A stretch of DNA of 64,000 nt from Lentzea sp. NBRC 102530 (GCF_030269365.1 NZ_BSTF01000001.1:868001-932000), one strand, 5' to 3'; shown: positions 45,880-54,127, numbered from the stretch's first letter. Program-made: numbers and translations. Notes: generated by a model not told the origin, from the sequence alone.

Positions 45880-45894
45880 TGAAAATGATTGTCG
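45880..45894. promoter_or_regulatory. Fur/Zur-type operator in divergent metallophore promoter
   Basis: TGAAAATGATTGTCG matches the actinobacterial Zur box as I recall it (TGAAAATGATTTTCA) at 13 of 15 positions and the classic Fur 7-1-7 core at 12 of 15. It lies in an 87-base divergent promoter, upstream of both the MFS/dioxygenase pair and the ABC/biosynthesis genes, and would repress both when metal is plentiful. No IdeR/DtxR-like box is seen. Confidence 0.65.
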
Positions 45895-45939
45895 TTACAG
45901 TAGCGCACACCGATCGAGTGAACTTCTCTGGAGGATCCG

Positions 45940-46914
45940 ATGTCTCACCCCGCCCGGCTCGGCCTGGCGCTGGTCGCGGTTCTCGCCGCCGGCTGCGCCA
46001 CACCGGGAGGCGCCGAAACCCCGGCAGCCGCGCAATCGGTGGTGGTGGACAGCTGCGGCAAGCAGCTGACGTTCTCCGGCACGCCGCAACGGGTGGTGAC
46101 GCTCGACCAGAACTCCACGGAAACGTTGCTGGCGCTCGGGGTCCAGGACAAGATGGCCGGCACCGCGAACGTCAAGACCAAGGTCGCGCCGCGGTTCGCC
46201 GACGCCTACGCGAAGATCCCCGTGCTGTCGCCGAAGCTGCTCACCGCGGAACCGCTGCGCGCGGCCAACCCGGACATGGTCGTGGCGTCGTTCAAGGAGC
46301 TCTTCACCGCCGACCGCGCCGGAACGCGCGACGAGCTGGAATCCCTGGGCGTGCCGACGTTCGTGAGCGCGGTGAACTGCCCGGACGGCACGACCGCGCC
46401 GTTCGACCGGCTGTTCCGCGACTACGAGAACTTCGGCAAGATCTTCGGCATCCCGGAGAAGGCGAACCAGCTCGCCGCCGACCAGCGGGCCGCCGTCGCG
46501 GAAGTGCAGGCCGTCAAACGGGATCCCGTCAAGGTCGTCTGGGTCTACTCGGTGTTCAAGGGCGTCCCGTACGTGGCCGGGCGCGACGGCATGCCGAGCC
46601 AGATGAGCAAGATCGCCGGCGCGGTCAACGTCTTCGACGACGTGAACCAGGAGTGGCCCGAGGCGTCGTGGGAGGAGATCGCGCGCCGCGACCCGGACGT
46701 CGTCGTGGTCGGGGACCTGTCCGAGCGCGGCAACCCCGGCGACAAGGCGAGCGAGAAGCTCGCGATGATGCGTGAACACCCGGTCGTCTCGCAGCTGAAG
46801 GCGTTGCGGGAGAACAAGGTAATCGAACTGCCCGGCATCGAGATGGACCCGTCCGTGCGCACGGTCGACGCGTTGAAGGCGTTCGCCGCCGGTCTGGACG
46901 AGATCCGTGGCTGA
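45940..46914 (+). CDS. ABC transporter substrate-binding lipoprotein, metallophore type
   Basis: A 324-residue FepB/BtuF-type binding protein. The lipobox is VLAAGC, giving a membrane-anchored lipoprotein. QRVVTLDQNSTETLLALGV and the later DPDVVVVGD are typical of the class III (TroA-like) fold used for siderophores, haem and cobalamin. ATG 45940 has CTCTGGAGG upstream. First gene of a five-gene run with permease, ATPase, DUF4213/DUF364 and PLP genes, all overlapping. Confidence 0.9.
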   Translation: MSHPARLGLALVAVLAAGCATPGGAETPAAAQSVVVDSCGKQLTFSGTPQRVVTLDQNSTETLLALGVQDKMAGTANVKTKVAPRFADAYAKIPVLSPKLLTAEPLRAANPDMVVASFKELFTADRAGTRDELESLGVPTFVSAVNCPDGTTAPFDRLFRDYENFGKIFGIPEKANQLAADQRAAVAEVQAVKRDPVKVVWVYSVFKGVPYVAGRDGMPSQMSKIAGAVNVFDDVNQEWPEASWEEIARRDPDVVVVGDLSERGNPGDKASEKLAMMREHPVVSQLKALRENKVIELPGIEMDPSVRTVDALKAFAAGLDEIRG

Positions 46915-47968
46915 GGCCGCGGTGCTGGACCCCGTCGTCGCATCTGTTCCAAAGCCCTTGCAGAGACGTAAGAACACCGCCGTCGTCGTGCTGAGCCTCG
47001 TCGTGCTCGTGGTGTCGATGGCGCTCGCCGTGCGGATCGGCGTGGGCGCCGGCTGGGCCGAGATCGGCCGGGCCGCGGGCTCGCGGCTCGGGCTCGCGGT
47101 CGTGCCGCTGCCACGCCTGCTGGACTCGTTGATCTGGGACCTGCGGCTGCCGCGGGTGTTGCTCGCGGCACTGGTCGGTGCGGCGCTGGCGGTGTGCGGC
47201 GCGGTGCTGCAGAGCGTCACGCGCAATTCGCTGGCCGATCCCTATCTGCTCGGAGTGTCCTCCGGCGCCTCGACCGGTGCGGTGGTCGTGGTGGTGCTGG
47301 GGTTCGCCGGGTCGCAGCTCGGGGTGACCGGCGGGGCGCTCGTCGGCGCGCTGGTGGCGTTCGGGCTGCTGATGCTGCTGCTGCGGCGCACCGGGCTGGA
47401 CTCGTCGCGGATCGTGCTCACCGGTGTGGTGGTGGGACAGCTGTTCGCGGCGCTGACCTCGTTGATCCTGTTGTCGTCCGGTGACGCCGACAGCATCCGG
47501 GCCGTCACGAACTGGCTGCTGGGGTCGCTCGCCTCGGCGCGCTGGACGTCCGTCGTGGTGTGCGCGGTGGTGCTCGGCGTCGGCCTGCTGGTGGTGTGGC
47601 TGTGCTCGGCGGCGCTGGACGGGTTCGCGTTCGGCACCGACACGGCCTCTTCGCTGGGGGTCGACGTCCGGACGACGCGGATCGTGCTGCTGGTGACGAC
47701 GTCGGTGCTGACCGCCGTGGCCGTGGCCGCCGTCGGAGCGGTCGGGTTCGTCGGGCTGATCGTGCCGCACGGCGTGCGGTTCCTGGTGGGGCCTTTGCAC
47801 CGCAAGCTGTTGCCGTTGTCGGCCGTGGTCGGCGCGCTGTTCCTGGTCTGGACGGACGCGCTGACCCGCGTGGTGTTCGCGCCGCTCGAGGTACCGGTGG
47901 GCGTGTTCACCGCGCTGCTCGGCGTGCCGCTGTTCCTGCTGGTGCTGCGCAGGCGGGGTGAGCTGTGA
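46907..47968 (+). CDS. FecCD-family ABC permease
   Basis: A 353-residue inner-membrane permease with about ten helices. [37 protein letters not shown] and GFVGLIVPHGVRFLVGP are hallmark FecCD/BtuC segments; the last is near the ATPase-contact region. Probably forms a homodimer, as only one permease is present. The GTG start lies inside the binding-protein gene (8-base overlap) and its stop overlaps the ATPase start. Confidence 0.94.
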   Translation: MAEAAVLDPVVASVPKPLQRRKNTAVVVLSLVVLVVSMALAVRIGVGAGWAEIGRAAGSRLGLAVVPLPRLLDSLIWDLRLPRVLLAALVGAALAVCGAVLQSVTRNSLADPYLLGVSSGASTGAVVVVVLGFAGSQLGVTGGALVGALVAFGLLMLLLRRTGLDSSRIVLTGVVVGQLFAALTSLILLSSGDADSIRAVTNWLLGSLASARWTSVVVCAVVLGVGLLVVWLCSAALDGFAFGTDTASSLGVDVRTTRIVLLVTTSVLTAVAVAAVGAVGFVGLIVPHGVRFLVGPLHRKLLPLSAVVGALFLVWTDALTRVVFAPLEVPVGVFTALLGVPLFLLVLRRRGEL

Positions 47969-48762
47969 AGATCGAGGTCACCGGGCTGAGCTGGGGTGTG
48001 CCGGGCAAGACGATCGTGCGGGACGTGTCGCTGGTCGTCTCGCCGGGGGAGACCGTGGGGCTGATCGGGCCGAACGGGTCCGGCAAGTCGTCCCTGCTGC
48101 GGTGCGTGGCGGGGTTGCGGGTGCCCACCGCCGGGGTGGTGCGGTACGACGGTGTGGAGATCGGGTCGTGGCCTGCTCGCGAGCGGGCGCGCAAGCTGGC
48201 GTTCGTCGAGCAGACCGCCGACACCGAGAGCGATCTCCGGGTCGCCGAGGTCGCGATGCTCGGCCGGACCGTGCACCGGTCGCGGTGGCGCGGGCCGTCC
48301 GCCACCGATCACGAGATCGTCGCCGCCGAACTGGCGAAGCTCGACCTGACGGGGCTGGCCGACCGGCCGTGGAAGCAGTTGTCGGGCGGCGAACGGCAGC
48401 GCGCGCATCTCGCGCGGGCGTTGGCGCAGCGGACGTCCGCCCTGTTGCTGGACGAGCCCACGAACCACCTGGACGTGCGGCACCAGCTCGAGTTGATGGA
48501 GCTGGCGGCGCGCACGCCGCAGACGGTGGTCGTGGCGCTGCACGACCTCGCGCTGGCCGCCCGGTACTGCGACCGGCTGGTGCTGATGCACGGCGGCACG
48601 GTCGTCGCGTCCGGTGCCGCCGAAGAGGTGCTGACCGCGCCGTTGCTGCGCTCCGTGTTCGACGTGGAAGCCGAGATCGGCCGCGACGGCCTGGGCCACC
48701 TGGCCGTGGGCTACCGCGAGCCGGTCCGATCTGGAGGGGGAACCGATGTCCACCGTGGATGA
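47965..48762 (+). CDS. FecE-type ABC transporter ATPase
   Basis: A 265-residue ATPase that powers the metallophore importer. Walker A GPNGSGKSSLL, signature LSGGERQRAHLARAL, Walker B ALLLDEPTNHLD and the H-loop ALHDLALAARYC are all intact. The GTG start overlaps the permease stop (GTGA). Its 3' end overlaps the DUF4213/DUF364 gene by 17 bases, so transport and the downstream enzymes are one operon. Confidence 0.95.
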   Translation: MKIEVTGLSWGVPGKTIVRDVSLVVSPGETVGLIGPNGSGKSSLLRCVAGLRVPTAGVVRYDGVEIGSWPARERARKLAFVEQTADTESDLRVAEVAMLGRTVHRSRWRGPSATDHEIVAAELAKLDLTGLADRPWKQLSGGERQRAHLARALAQRTSALLLDEPTNHLDVRHQLELMELAARTPQTVVVALHDLALAARYCDRLVLMHGGTVVASGAAEEVLTAPLLRSVFDVEAEIGRDGLGHLAVGYREPVRSGGGTDVHRG

Positions 48763-49540
48763 TCTGATAGCCGAGGTGCTGGCGGGACGGCACGGTCCTG
48801 ATCCGGCGGAGGTGCCGGCGACCAGCGTGTTCTGGGTGCACCACGGCACGCGGTTGGCGGGCGGGAACGTCACCTACCGCAACCAGTACGTGCTGGCGCG
48901 CGTCGGGACCGCGTTCGGTGCCTGCGCGTTCGCGGAGGGGGAGGCCGACCCCGCCGTCTGTGCGAACTACTCGGGTGCGCCGGTGTCGGTGCTGCTGACC
49001 GAGGCGCCCGCTCCGGTGCGGGTGGCGGCGCTCGACGCCTACCTCGGTTTCGTCCGTCCACATCGGACTTCCGACGCTGAGCGCGTGCTGCTTCCCGTTG
49101 GTACGCCCGAGGAGCGGGCGCAGGCGCGGGACGCGGCCGTCGCCGGTCTGCTGGACGTGCCGGCCGGCGCCAAGGTCGCGTTGATCGGCGTGGTCAACCC
49201 GCTGGTGGCGGCGATCCGGGAACGCGGTGCGGAGTGCCTGCCGTGCGACCTGGCGTTGCGCACGACGCAGTGGGGCGATGCCGTCACCCCGGACATGCGG
49301 GACGTGCTCGGCGTGGCGGACGCCGTCGTCGCGACGGGCATGACGATCGGCAACGGCACGTTCGACGAGATCGTGCGGGTGTGCCGGTCCCGCGAGGTGC
49401 CGCTGATCGTCTACGCCCAGACCGCGAGCGCGGTCGCCCGGCACTTCCTCGGCTCCGGGGTCACCGCCCTGTCCGCGGAGCCGTTCCCGTTCTCCCAGTT
49501 CAGCGCCGACGAGACAGCGCTGTACCGCTACCGGACATGA
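48746..49540 (+). CDS. DUF4213/DUF364 protein, putative metal-chelation domain
   Basis: A 264-residue protein. The N-terminal ~95 residues resemble DUF4213 (enolase N-terminal-like) and the C-terminal part DUF364, a Rossmann-like domain tentatively linked to heavy-metal chelation. Seen here: VALIGVVNPLVAAIRERG, then DAVVATGMTIGNGTFDEIV, an ATG(M/S)T(I/L)xNGT-like loop characteristic of the family. AGGGGG precedes ATG 48746. Sitting between a metallophore ABC importer and a PLP enzyme, it may handle the imported metal complex or take part in ligand synthesis; neither is shown. Confidence 0.8.
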   Translation: MSTVDDLIAEVLAGRHGPDPAEVPATSVFWVHHGTRLAGGNVTYRNQYVLARVGTAFGACAFAEGEADPAVCANYSGAPVSVLLTEAPAPVRVAALDAYLGFVRPHRTSDAERVLLPVGTPEERAQARDAAVAGLLDVPAGAKVALIGVVNPLVAAIRERGAECLPCDLALRTTQWGDAVTPDMRDVLGVADAVVATGMTIGNGTFDEIVRVCRSREVPLIVYAQTASAVARHFLGSGVTALSAEPFPFSQFSADETALYRYRT

Positions 49541-50598
49541 GAGAAGACGTGGACCACCACATCGCAGACGCCCTCAGCCGCCCCGCCCTGGTTCGCCTCG
49601 ACTCCCGCACCTTGTGCCTGCGCTTCGAGACCATGAAGGTCGCGTCGGCGCTCGAGGCCGTCCGGTTCCTGCTGGAGCGCGGGACGATTTCTCGTGGTGA
49701 CACGCTGGTGGACAGTTCCAGCGGCATCTACGCGCACGCTCTGGCGCTGGCCTGCCACCGGTACGGGCTGCACTGCCACATCGTCGCCTCCACGACCGTG
49801 GACCTGACGTTGCGCACCCAGTTGGAGATCCTCGGCGCCACCGTCGAGCCGATGCCGCCGTCGGCCAGCCTGAAGCTGGACCAGAGCCGGCGGGTGGCCA
49901 GGGTCCGGGAGATCCTGCGGGACCGGCCGCGGTACCACTGGATGCGGCAGTACCACGATTCCGTCCACTACCGGGGATACCGCGCCATCGCGGACCTCGT
50001 CCGATCCACTGTGGACTGCTCGCGGTTGTCGGTGGTGGGCGGGGTCGGGACCGGGGCTTCCACCGGGGCGCTGGTCTCGTTCCTGCGGGAGACCTCGCCG
50101 TCGGTGGAGCTGGTCGGGGTGCAGCCGTTCGACAGCGTCACCTTCGGCAGCGAGCACGTGCACGATCCCGAGATCATCATCGCCGGGATCGGTAGTTCCA
50201 TCCCGTTCGGCAACGTCGACCACACCTTGTACGACACGGTGCATTGGTTCGGGTTCGATGCGGCGCTGTGCGGTGGCGTCGCGTTGTTGCGGGAGCACGC
50301 GATCTTCGCCGGGTTGTCCGCCGGGGCCGCCTACCTGGCTGCTCGGTGGGAGCAGCGCGTCGACCCCGAGCGGACCGTTGTGGTTCTGGCGCCGGACACC
50401 GGGCACCGGTACGTGGATGCTGCCTATTCCCGGCATGCTTCCGCGCTGCGGCCGGAAGAGTTGGAGCCACGGCAGATCTCGGAGTTGAGCGAGATGGACC
50501 TGCCGTGGTCCCGGATGCGGTGGGGGCGGGCCGAGGCTCCGCCCGGGGCCGTCGCGGCCGGATCGGCCGTCAGCGCTGCTGTGGCGGTCGCTTCCTGA
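49537..50598 (+). CDS. Cysteine-synthase-fold PLP enzyme (SbnA-like), divergent
   Basis: A 353-residue fold-type II PLP protein. The expected PLP lysine block reads CLRFETMKVASALEAVRFLL instead of the usual NPTGSxKDR type; DSSSGIYAHALALAC replaces the substrate loop and VVGGVGTGASTGALVSFL is the phosphate-binding glycine loop. Relatives in siderophore loci (SbnA) make 2,3-diaminopropionate precursors. No SbnB-like dehydrogenase is present, so the product is open. ATG 49537 overlaps the previous stop (ATGA). The Ala/Val-rich C-terminus overlaps the convergent DUF3040 gene. Confidence 0.82.
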   Translation: MREDVDHHIADALSRPALVRLDSRTLCLRFETMKVASALEAVRFLLERGTISRGDTLVDSSSGIYAHALALACHRYGLHCHIVASTTVDLTLRTQLEILGATVEPMPPSASLKLDQSRRVARVREILRDRPRYHWMRQYHDSVHYRGYRAIADLVRSTVDCSRLSVVGGVGTGASTGALVSFLRETSPSVELVGVQPFDSVTFGSEHVHDPEIIIAGIGSSIPFGNVDHTLYDTVHWFGFDAALCGGVALLREHAIFAGLSAGAAYLAARWEQRVDPERTVVVLAPDTGHRYVDAAYSRHASALRPEELEPRQISELSEMDLPWSRMRWGRAEAPPGAVAAGSAVSAAVAVAS

Positions 50599-50749
50599 AG
50601 GTGAGGGTGGCGAGGATGGCGATTGCCCGCTGGCGGGCCGTTGCCCTGGCCAGGGGGCCCTGGCTCAGCTCTTTGGCCAGGTCCGGGTCGGAGGCGCGCA
50701 GGCGCCGTTCTATGTCGATGAGCCGTTGCTGTTCCTGACCACTGAGCAT
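50570..50749 (-). CDS. Small DUF3040-like protein
   Basis: A 59-residue protein starting MLSGQEQQRLIDIERRLRAS, the pattern of the N-terminal half of actinobacterial DUF3040 proteins, which normally go on into two membrane helices. Here the helices are missing and it ends TFRKRPPQQR, so it is short or truncated. GGGAGCGGG precedes ATG 50749. Its end overlaps the PLP gene by 29 bases. Confidence 0.6.
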   Translation of the reverse strand: MLSGQEQQRLIDIERRLRASDPDLAKELSQGPLARATARQRAIAILATLTFRKRPPQQR

Positions 50750-51163
50750 GTCCCGCTCCCCAGGTCGGTTCGGCCTGCCGTCCATCGGGGTGGCTACCCG
50801 GGGGTGGTCAGGGCCAAACCCGTCCAGTTGGGCGGGTGGCTGGGTTCGGCGCGAAGACCTTGACGGGCCTGGTCGAGGCATCGCCGCTGGCGCGTCGATG
50901 GGGATTGGGGCTTGACTTCGAGGCCCTTGCGAGGTGCTGGTCGTCCCGGAAAGGCCGGGCTGAAAAGCGCCCGGCCGATCCGCGAGGGGCAGCACCTCGC
51001 ACCCGGAGTCAAGCCCCAATCCCTTCAGGTGCGTGGTTGCGTGACACCGCACGTCACCACACCGGCTCGACGGTTCAGCCAAGACGGTCGGCTCGCCTGC
51101 GGCATCGCGTTGGGTCTTGGCTGCATGGCGCTCAGCCGGCCAGAGCTGCCTCTGTCCCGTTAC
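50750..51163. other. Gene-free region carrying a long palindrome
   Basis: Several open frames cross this stretch on both strands, but none has a family pattern, a good ribosome-binding site or consistent codon use, and all run through the inverted repeat at 50901-51023. No terminator with a T-run was seen. Confidence 0.6.
50901..51023. repeat. Long nested inverted repeat (123 bp)
   Basis: The outer arms are a perfect 17-bp pair, 50901-50917 (GGGATTGGGGCTTGACT) with 51007-51023. A second pair, GCGAGGTGCTG (50929-50939) with CAGCACCTCGC (50990-51000), is perfect over 11 bp. The apex is GGCCGGGC (50953-50960) with GCCCGGCC (50969-50976) around TGAAAAGC. The three nested stems could form one long hairpin or cruciform. 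No flanking target-site duplication or transposase is visible. Confidence 0.85.
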
Positions 51164-51406
51164 TCACCCGTTGGCTTTGGGGTCCGGCGGTAGCGGGTCC
51201 GGGCCTGGCGGCCTCGGTGGGGCCGTCGGGTCCGGGTTGGGGGTCAGCGGGTCGGGTGGCGGACCAGGCCTCGGGGGATTCGGGGCGGGTGGGGCCGGTG
51301 GCTGGAACGGGTCCGGCGGGCGGGGCTGGTCTGGGCCCGGCGCCGGGGGCTGGTCCGGGCCCGGCGTGGGTGGGACTGGGTTCGGCGGTGGTACCGGTTG
51401 GTTCAT
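51164..51406 (-). CDS. Possible proline-rich small protein
   Basis: An 80-residue frame starting MNQPVPPPNPVPPTPGPD and over 45% proline, with Asn/Asp/Gln between, ending at TGA 51166-51164. ATG 51406 has no clear Shine-Dalgarno. It is divergent from the large receptor-like gene. Proline-rich frames arise easily in GC-rich DNA, so this may not be translated. Confidence 0.3.
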   Translation of the reverse strand: MNQPVPPPNPVPPTPGPDQPPAPGPDQPRPPDPFQPPAPPAPNPPRPGPPPDPLTPNPDPTAPPRPPGPDPLPPDPKANG

Positions 51407-51481
51407 GGTGTGCGGGTACCCGGTGTGTAAACCCTGGTCGCGGGGCATTCGTGGCCACTTCGAATTACACCGAACCAGCTA

Positions 51482-54127
51482 ATGCGCGGCGGTTCGTGTC
51501 CGACAATCCGTCCAGATTCTGTTTGGGACCGGCAGATCGGGGCGAGGGTGGCGCTGTCCAGGGGTGGGTTGCAGGGGTGGTTCGTCGGTTCCGAGCAGAC
51601 TCGCGGGCTGCAGTTCAGCGGGGCCGTCGAGTTGGTGCGGTTGCTGGATCGGTTGTCCTCGCGGCCTCGGTGGCCCGGGCGGGACGTGCCGTTGCCGATC
51701 GTGTGGTTGCGGCGGCCCGCCGGGGTGGAGAGCCCGGTGGAGGCGCTGGCCAACCGGCCCGTCGCCGCTCGGGGGCGGCGCGTGCCTTATGCCCACGTCG
51801 ATGGGGCCCAGGTGGATCGGCGGCGGTTGCTCGACGACGTCGTCGGGCAGTTGGCCGGTGAGGTTCGCGGGGTGCCTCGGTTGCGGTTTCCGCATTACGC
51901 GCTGGCCGGGTGGTTGCTGGACCTGTCGTTGCCCGCCGGGGTCGAGGCGGACGACGAGGAGCGCGAGATCGCTCGTGAGTTCCGGCAGCACCTGAGGCGG
52001 CGGGTCCGGGTCACCGCGGACGGGGCCCAGGACCTGGCTCAGGACTTCCCGTGGTGGATTCGGCTGATCATCGGGGTGATGCCCCGGATCGGCCTGGCGG
52101 TGATGGCCCTGGTGTGGCGGCCCGCCACCTGGGTGGGGGAGCAGGCTTTCGGCGGGCGGTCGCGGCGTGGGCTGTACCGGTTGGCCAGGGCCGTGGTGAA
52201 GGAGGGGCTGGCGGAGCGGCACGCCGACGAGGTCGGCGACCTGTTGGTGCGGGCGTTGCTGGAGGACCTGCGGCGGTCGCACCGGCGGTGGACCCCGTGG
52301 GGGACCGGGCGGCGGCGCACCGGGAACCCCTGGCTGCTGGTGGACAACGCGGAGGGGCAGTGGTTGCCCGGAGCCGTGGCGAAGGCCCGCAGCGGGATCC
52401 GCAGCGGGCAGTCCTGGCGGGCCAACCCGTTGAGCAAGCCCGATCCGTTGCTGGTGGTGGCCGCGGCGGAGTCCGAGGAGGTGCCGCGGACGCACGCCGC
52501 TGACGCGCTGGCCGGGTACCACGACTGGCTGCGGCAGTTGTCGCGGTCGGACGACTGGGTGTTGAAGCTGGACACCGACGCCTCCGAGCCGGCGCGCGGG
52601 GTGATCGGGGCGTTGTCGGAGTTGCCGCCGATGCGGCTTCGGCGTGCGCTGGCGGCCCCTGTGGTGTTGCTGGTGCTGGCCGGGTTGCTGGTGGCGGTGC
52701 CGTTCGTCAACCACGGGCGGTGTGAGGAGTGGTGGTCGCCCTCGTTCCGGTCGCCGCTCGAACGGGTCGGCGCGGAGTGCATCGGGGTGTCGGCGGATCC
52801 GGTGCGGCACTTCGTGCCCGACACGGTGCCACCGGAGATCCGGTCCGACCTGGTGGACGCGTACGGGCGGATCGTGGCCGAGAACCGCAAGGCCGAGACC
52901 CGGCCGGACGCGATCACCATCGTGTTCCTGAGCGTGCTGACTCCCAGCACCTCCAACAGCTTCCAGGCGTTGGTGGAGGAGTTGCGCGGCGTCTGGGTGG
53001 CGCAGAAGACCAGTGACGTGCCCATCCGGATGTTGCTCGCCAACGGTGGTGAGGGGCCGGGCGGACGAGGGCTCGCGTCCGGGGACGTCGCGACCGACAA
53101 GATCATCGAACTGGCCGCGCGGGACCGGAGCGTGGTCGCGGTGACCGGGCTGTCGATCAGCACCGACACCGCCCGGTCCGTGGTGAAGCGGTTGGGCAGC
53201 GACGCTTTGCCCATCATCGGTACGCTCACGTCGGCCGACGACATGGCCCTGATCAACGAGTACTACTACCAGATCGCGCCCAACAACCTCCGCGAGGCGC
53301 GGGTCGCCGCCTACTACGCGAAGACGCGGCTGAACGTCACGGACGTGGCGATCTTCTACTCCGGTGACCCCGCCGACCGGTACAGCCAGAACCTCGCCGA
53401 GGACGCGAAGGCCTCCTTCGGCGAACGGGGGATCACGGTCAGCCAGTACAAGTCGTACCGCGTCGCGAACGACGACGAGGGGCTGGCGCCCGCGAGCCTC
53501 GGCCAGGGCGCCTGCCTCACCGAGACGAAGCCGGGGTACGCGATCTTCTACGTCGGCCGCTCGCAGAACCTCGCCGAGTTCCTGCGCGGCATGAACAGCA
53601 GGTGCCAGGGCCGCACCCCGCCGGTGATCGCGAGCGACTCGTCCACGCGGTTCATCCTCGAGGGGACCATGACGCAGTTCCCCAACGTGCAGCTGGACTA
53701 CGTGTCGTTCGCGAGCCCCGCCGCGTGGCGGGACTGCGCGAAGGTGCCGTTCTACAAGAACTACCTCGACGCGTTCCGCAAGGACTGCCGGTCGATCGGG
53801 GACGGCCGGTCGGCCAGCGCCTACGACGCGATGCAGGTGCTGGCCGAGGGCGTGCGGCAGGTGCGCCGCACCGACCCCGGCGCGCGCGTGCGCGAGGGAC
53901 TGCTCGCGGGCATCGGCAGCATCCGGCCGGACAACGCCATCCAGGGCGCGACCGGCACCATCGGCTTCGGTGCCAGCACGCGGTTGCCGTCCAACAAGGC
54001 CGTGCTGGTCCTGCGCGGCAACGAGGACACGACCTCGACGCCGTTGCTGCTGTGCGGCGAGTTGCCGTTCCGCGAGGACCTGGTCGAGCTGCCGGACGTG
54101 GAGGGCTGCCCGCGAGACCTCCAGTGA
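51482..54127 (+). CDS. Receptor-like membrane protein: degenerate NTPase-like region - TM - type-1 periplasmic-binding domain
   Basis: Up to 881 residues. The first ~385 look cytoplasmic: PLPIVWLRRPAGVESPVEAL occupies the place of a Walker A loop but lacks the Gly-Lys core, and NPWLLVDNAE could be a Walker B remnant. One helix (LAAPVVLLVLAGLLVAVPFV, ~390-410) crosses the membrane. Residues ~440-880 form a LivJ/ANF-receptor-type ligand-binding domain: ITIVFLSVLTPSTSNSF, VVAVTGLSISTDTARSV, ALPIIGTLTSADDM, YYYQIAPNN and SASAYDAMQVLAEGV. Its cysteines suit the outside. The start is uncertain (ATG 51482 or GTG 51548). It could transmit ligand binding inward or scaffold partners; its function is unknown. 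Confidence 0.8.
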   Translation: MRGGSCPTIRPDSVWDRQIGARVALSRGGLQGWFVGSEQTRGLQFSGAVELVRLLDRLSSRPRWPGRDVPLPIVWLRRPAGVESPVEALANRPVAARGRRVPYAHVDGAQVDRRRLLDDVVGQLAGEVRGVPRLRFPHYALAGWLLDLSLPAGVEADDEEREIAREFRQHLRRRVRVTADGAQDLAQDFPWWIRLIIGVMPRIGLAVMALVWRPATWVGEQAFGGRSRRGLYRLARAVVKEGLAERHADEVGDLLVRALLEDLRRSHRRWTPWGTGRRRTGNPWLLVDNAEGQWLPGAVAKARSGIRSGQSWRANPLSKPDPLLVVAAAESEEVPRTHAADALAGYHDWLRQLSRSDDWVLKLDTDASEPARGVIGALSELPPMRLRRALAAPVVLLVLAGLLVAVPFVNHGRCEEWWSPSFRSPLERVGAECIGVSADPVRHFVPDTVPPEIRSDLVDAYGRIVAENRKAETRPDAITIVFLSVLTPSTSNSFQALVEELRGVWVAQKTSDVPIRMLLANGGEGPGGRGLASGDVATDKIIELAARDRSVVAVTGLSISTDTARSVVKRLGSDALPIIGTLTSADDMALINEYYYQIAPNNLREARVAAYYAKTRLNVTDVAIFYSGDPADRYSQNLAEDAKASFGERGITVSQYKSYRVANDDEGLAPASLGQGACLTETKPGYAIFYVGRSQNLAEFLRGMNSRCQGRTPPVIASDSSTRFILEGTMTQFPNVQLDYVSFASPAAWRDCAKVPFYKNYLDAFRKDCRSIGDGRSASAYDAMQVLAEGVRQVRRTDPGARVREGLLAGIGSIRPDNAIQGATGTIGFGASTRLPSNKAVLVLRGNEDTTSTPLLLCGELPFREDLVELPDVEGCPRDLQ

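Noticed and set aside
49537-50598. Complete SbnA-SbnB or aes (EDDS) pathway
   Set aside because: Only an SbnA-like fold is present; no ornithine-cyclodeaminase-like partner or other pathway gene was found in the window.
50901-51023. Insertion sequence or MITE
   Set aside because: Inverted arms exist, but no transposase, no terminal target duplication and the stems are nested like a hairpin; a mobile origin is not supported.
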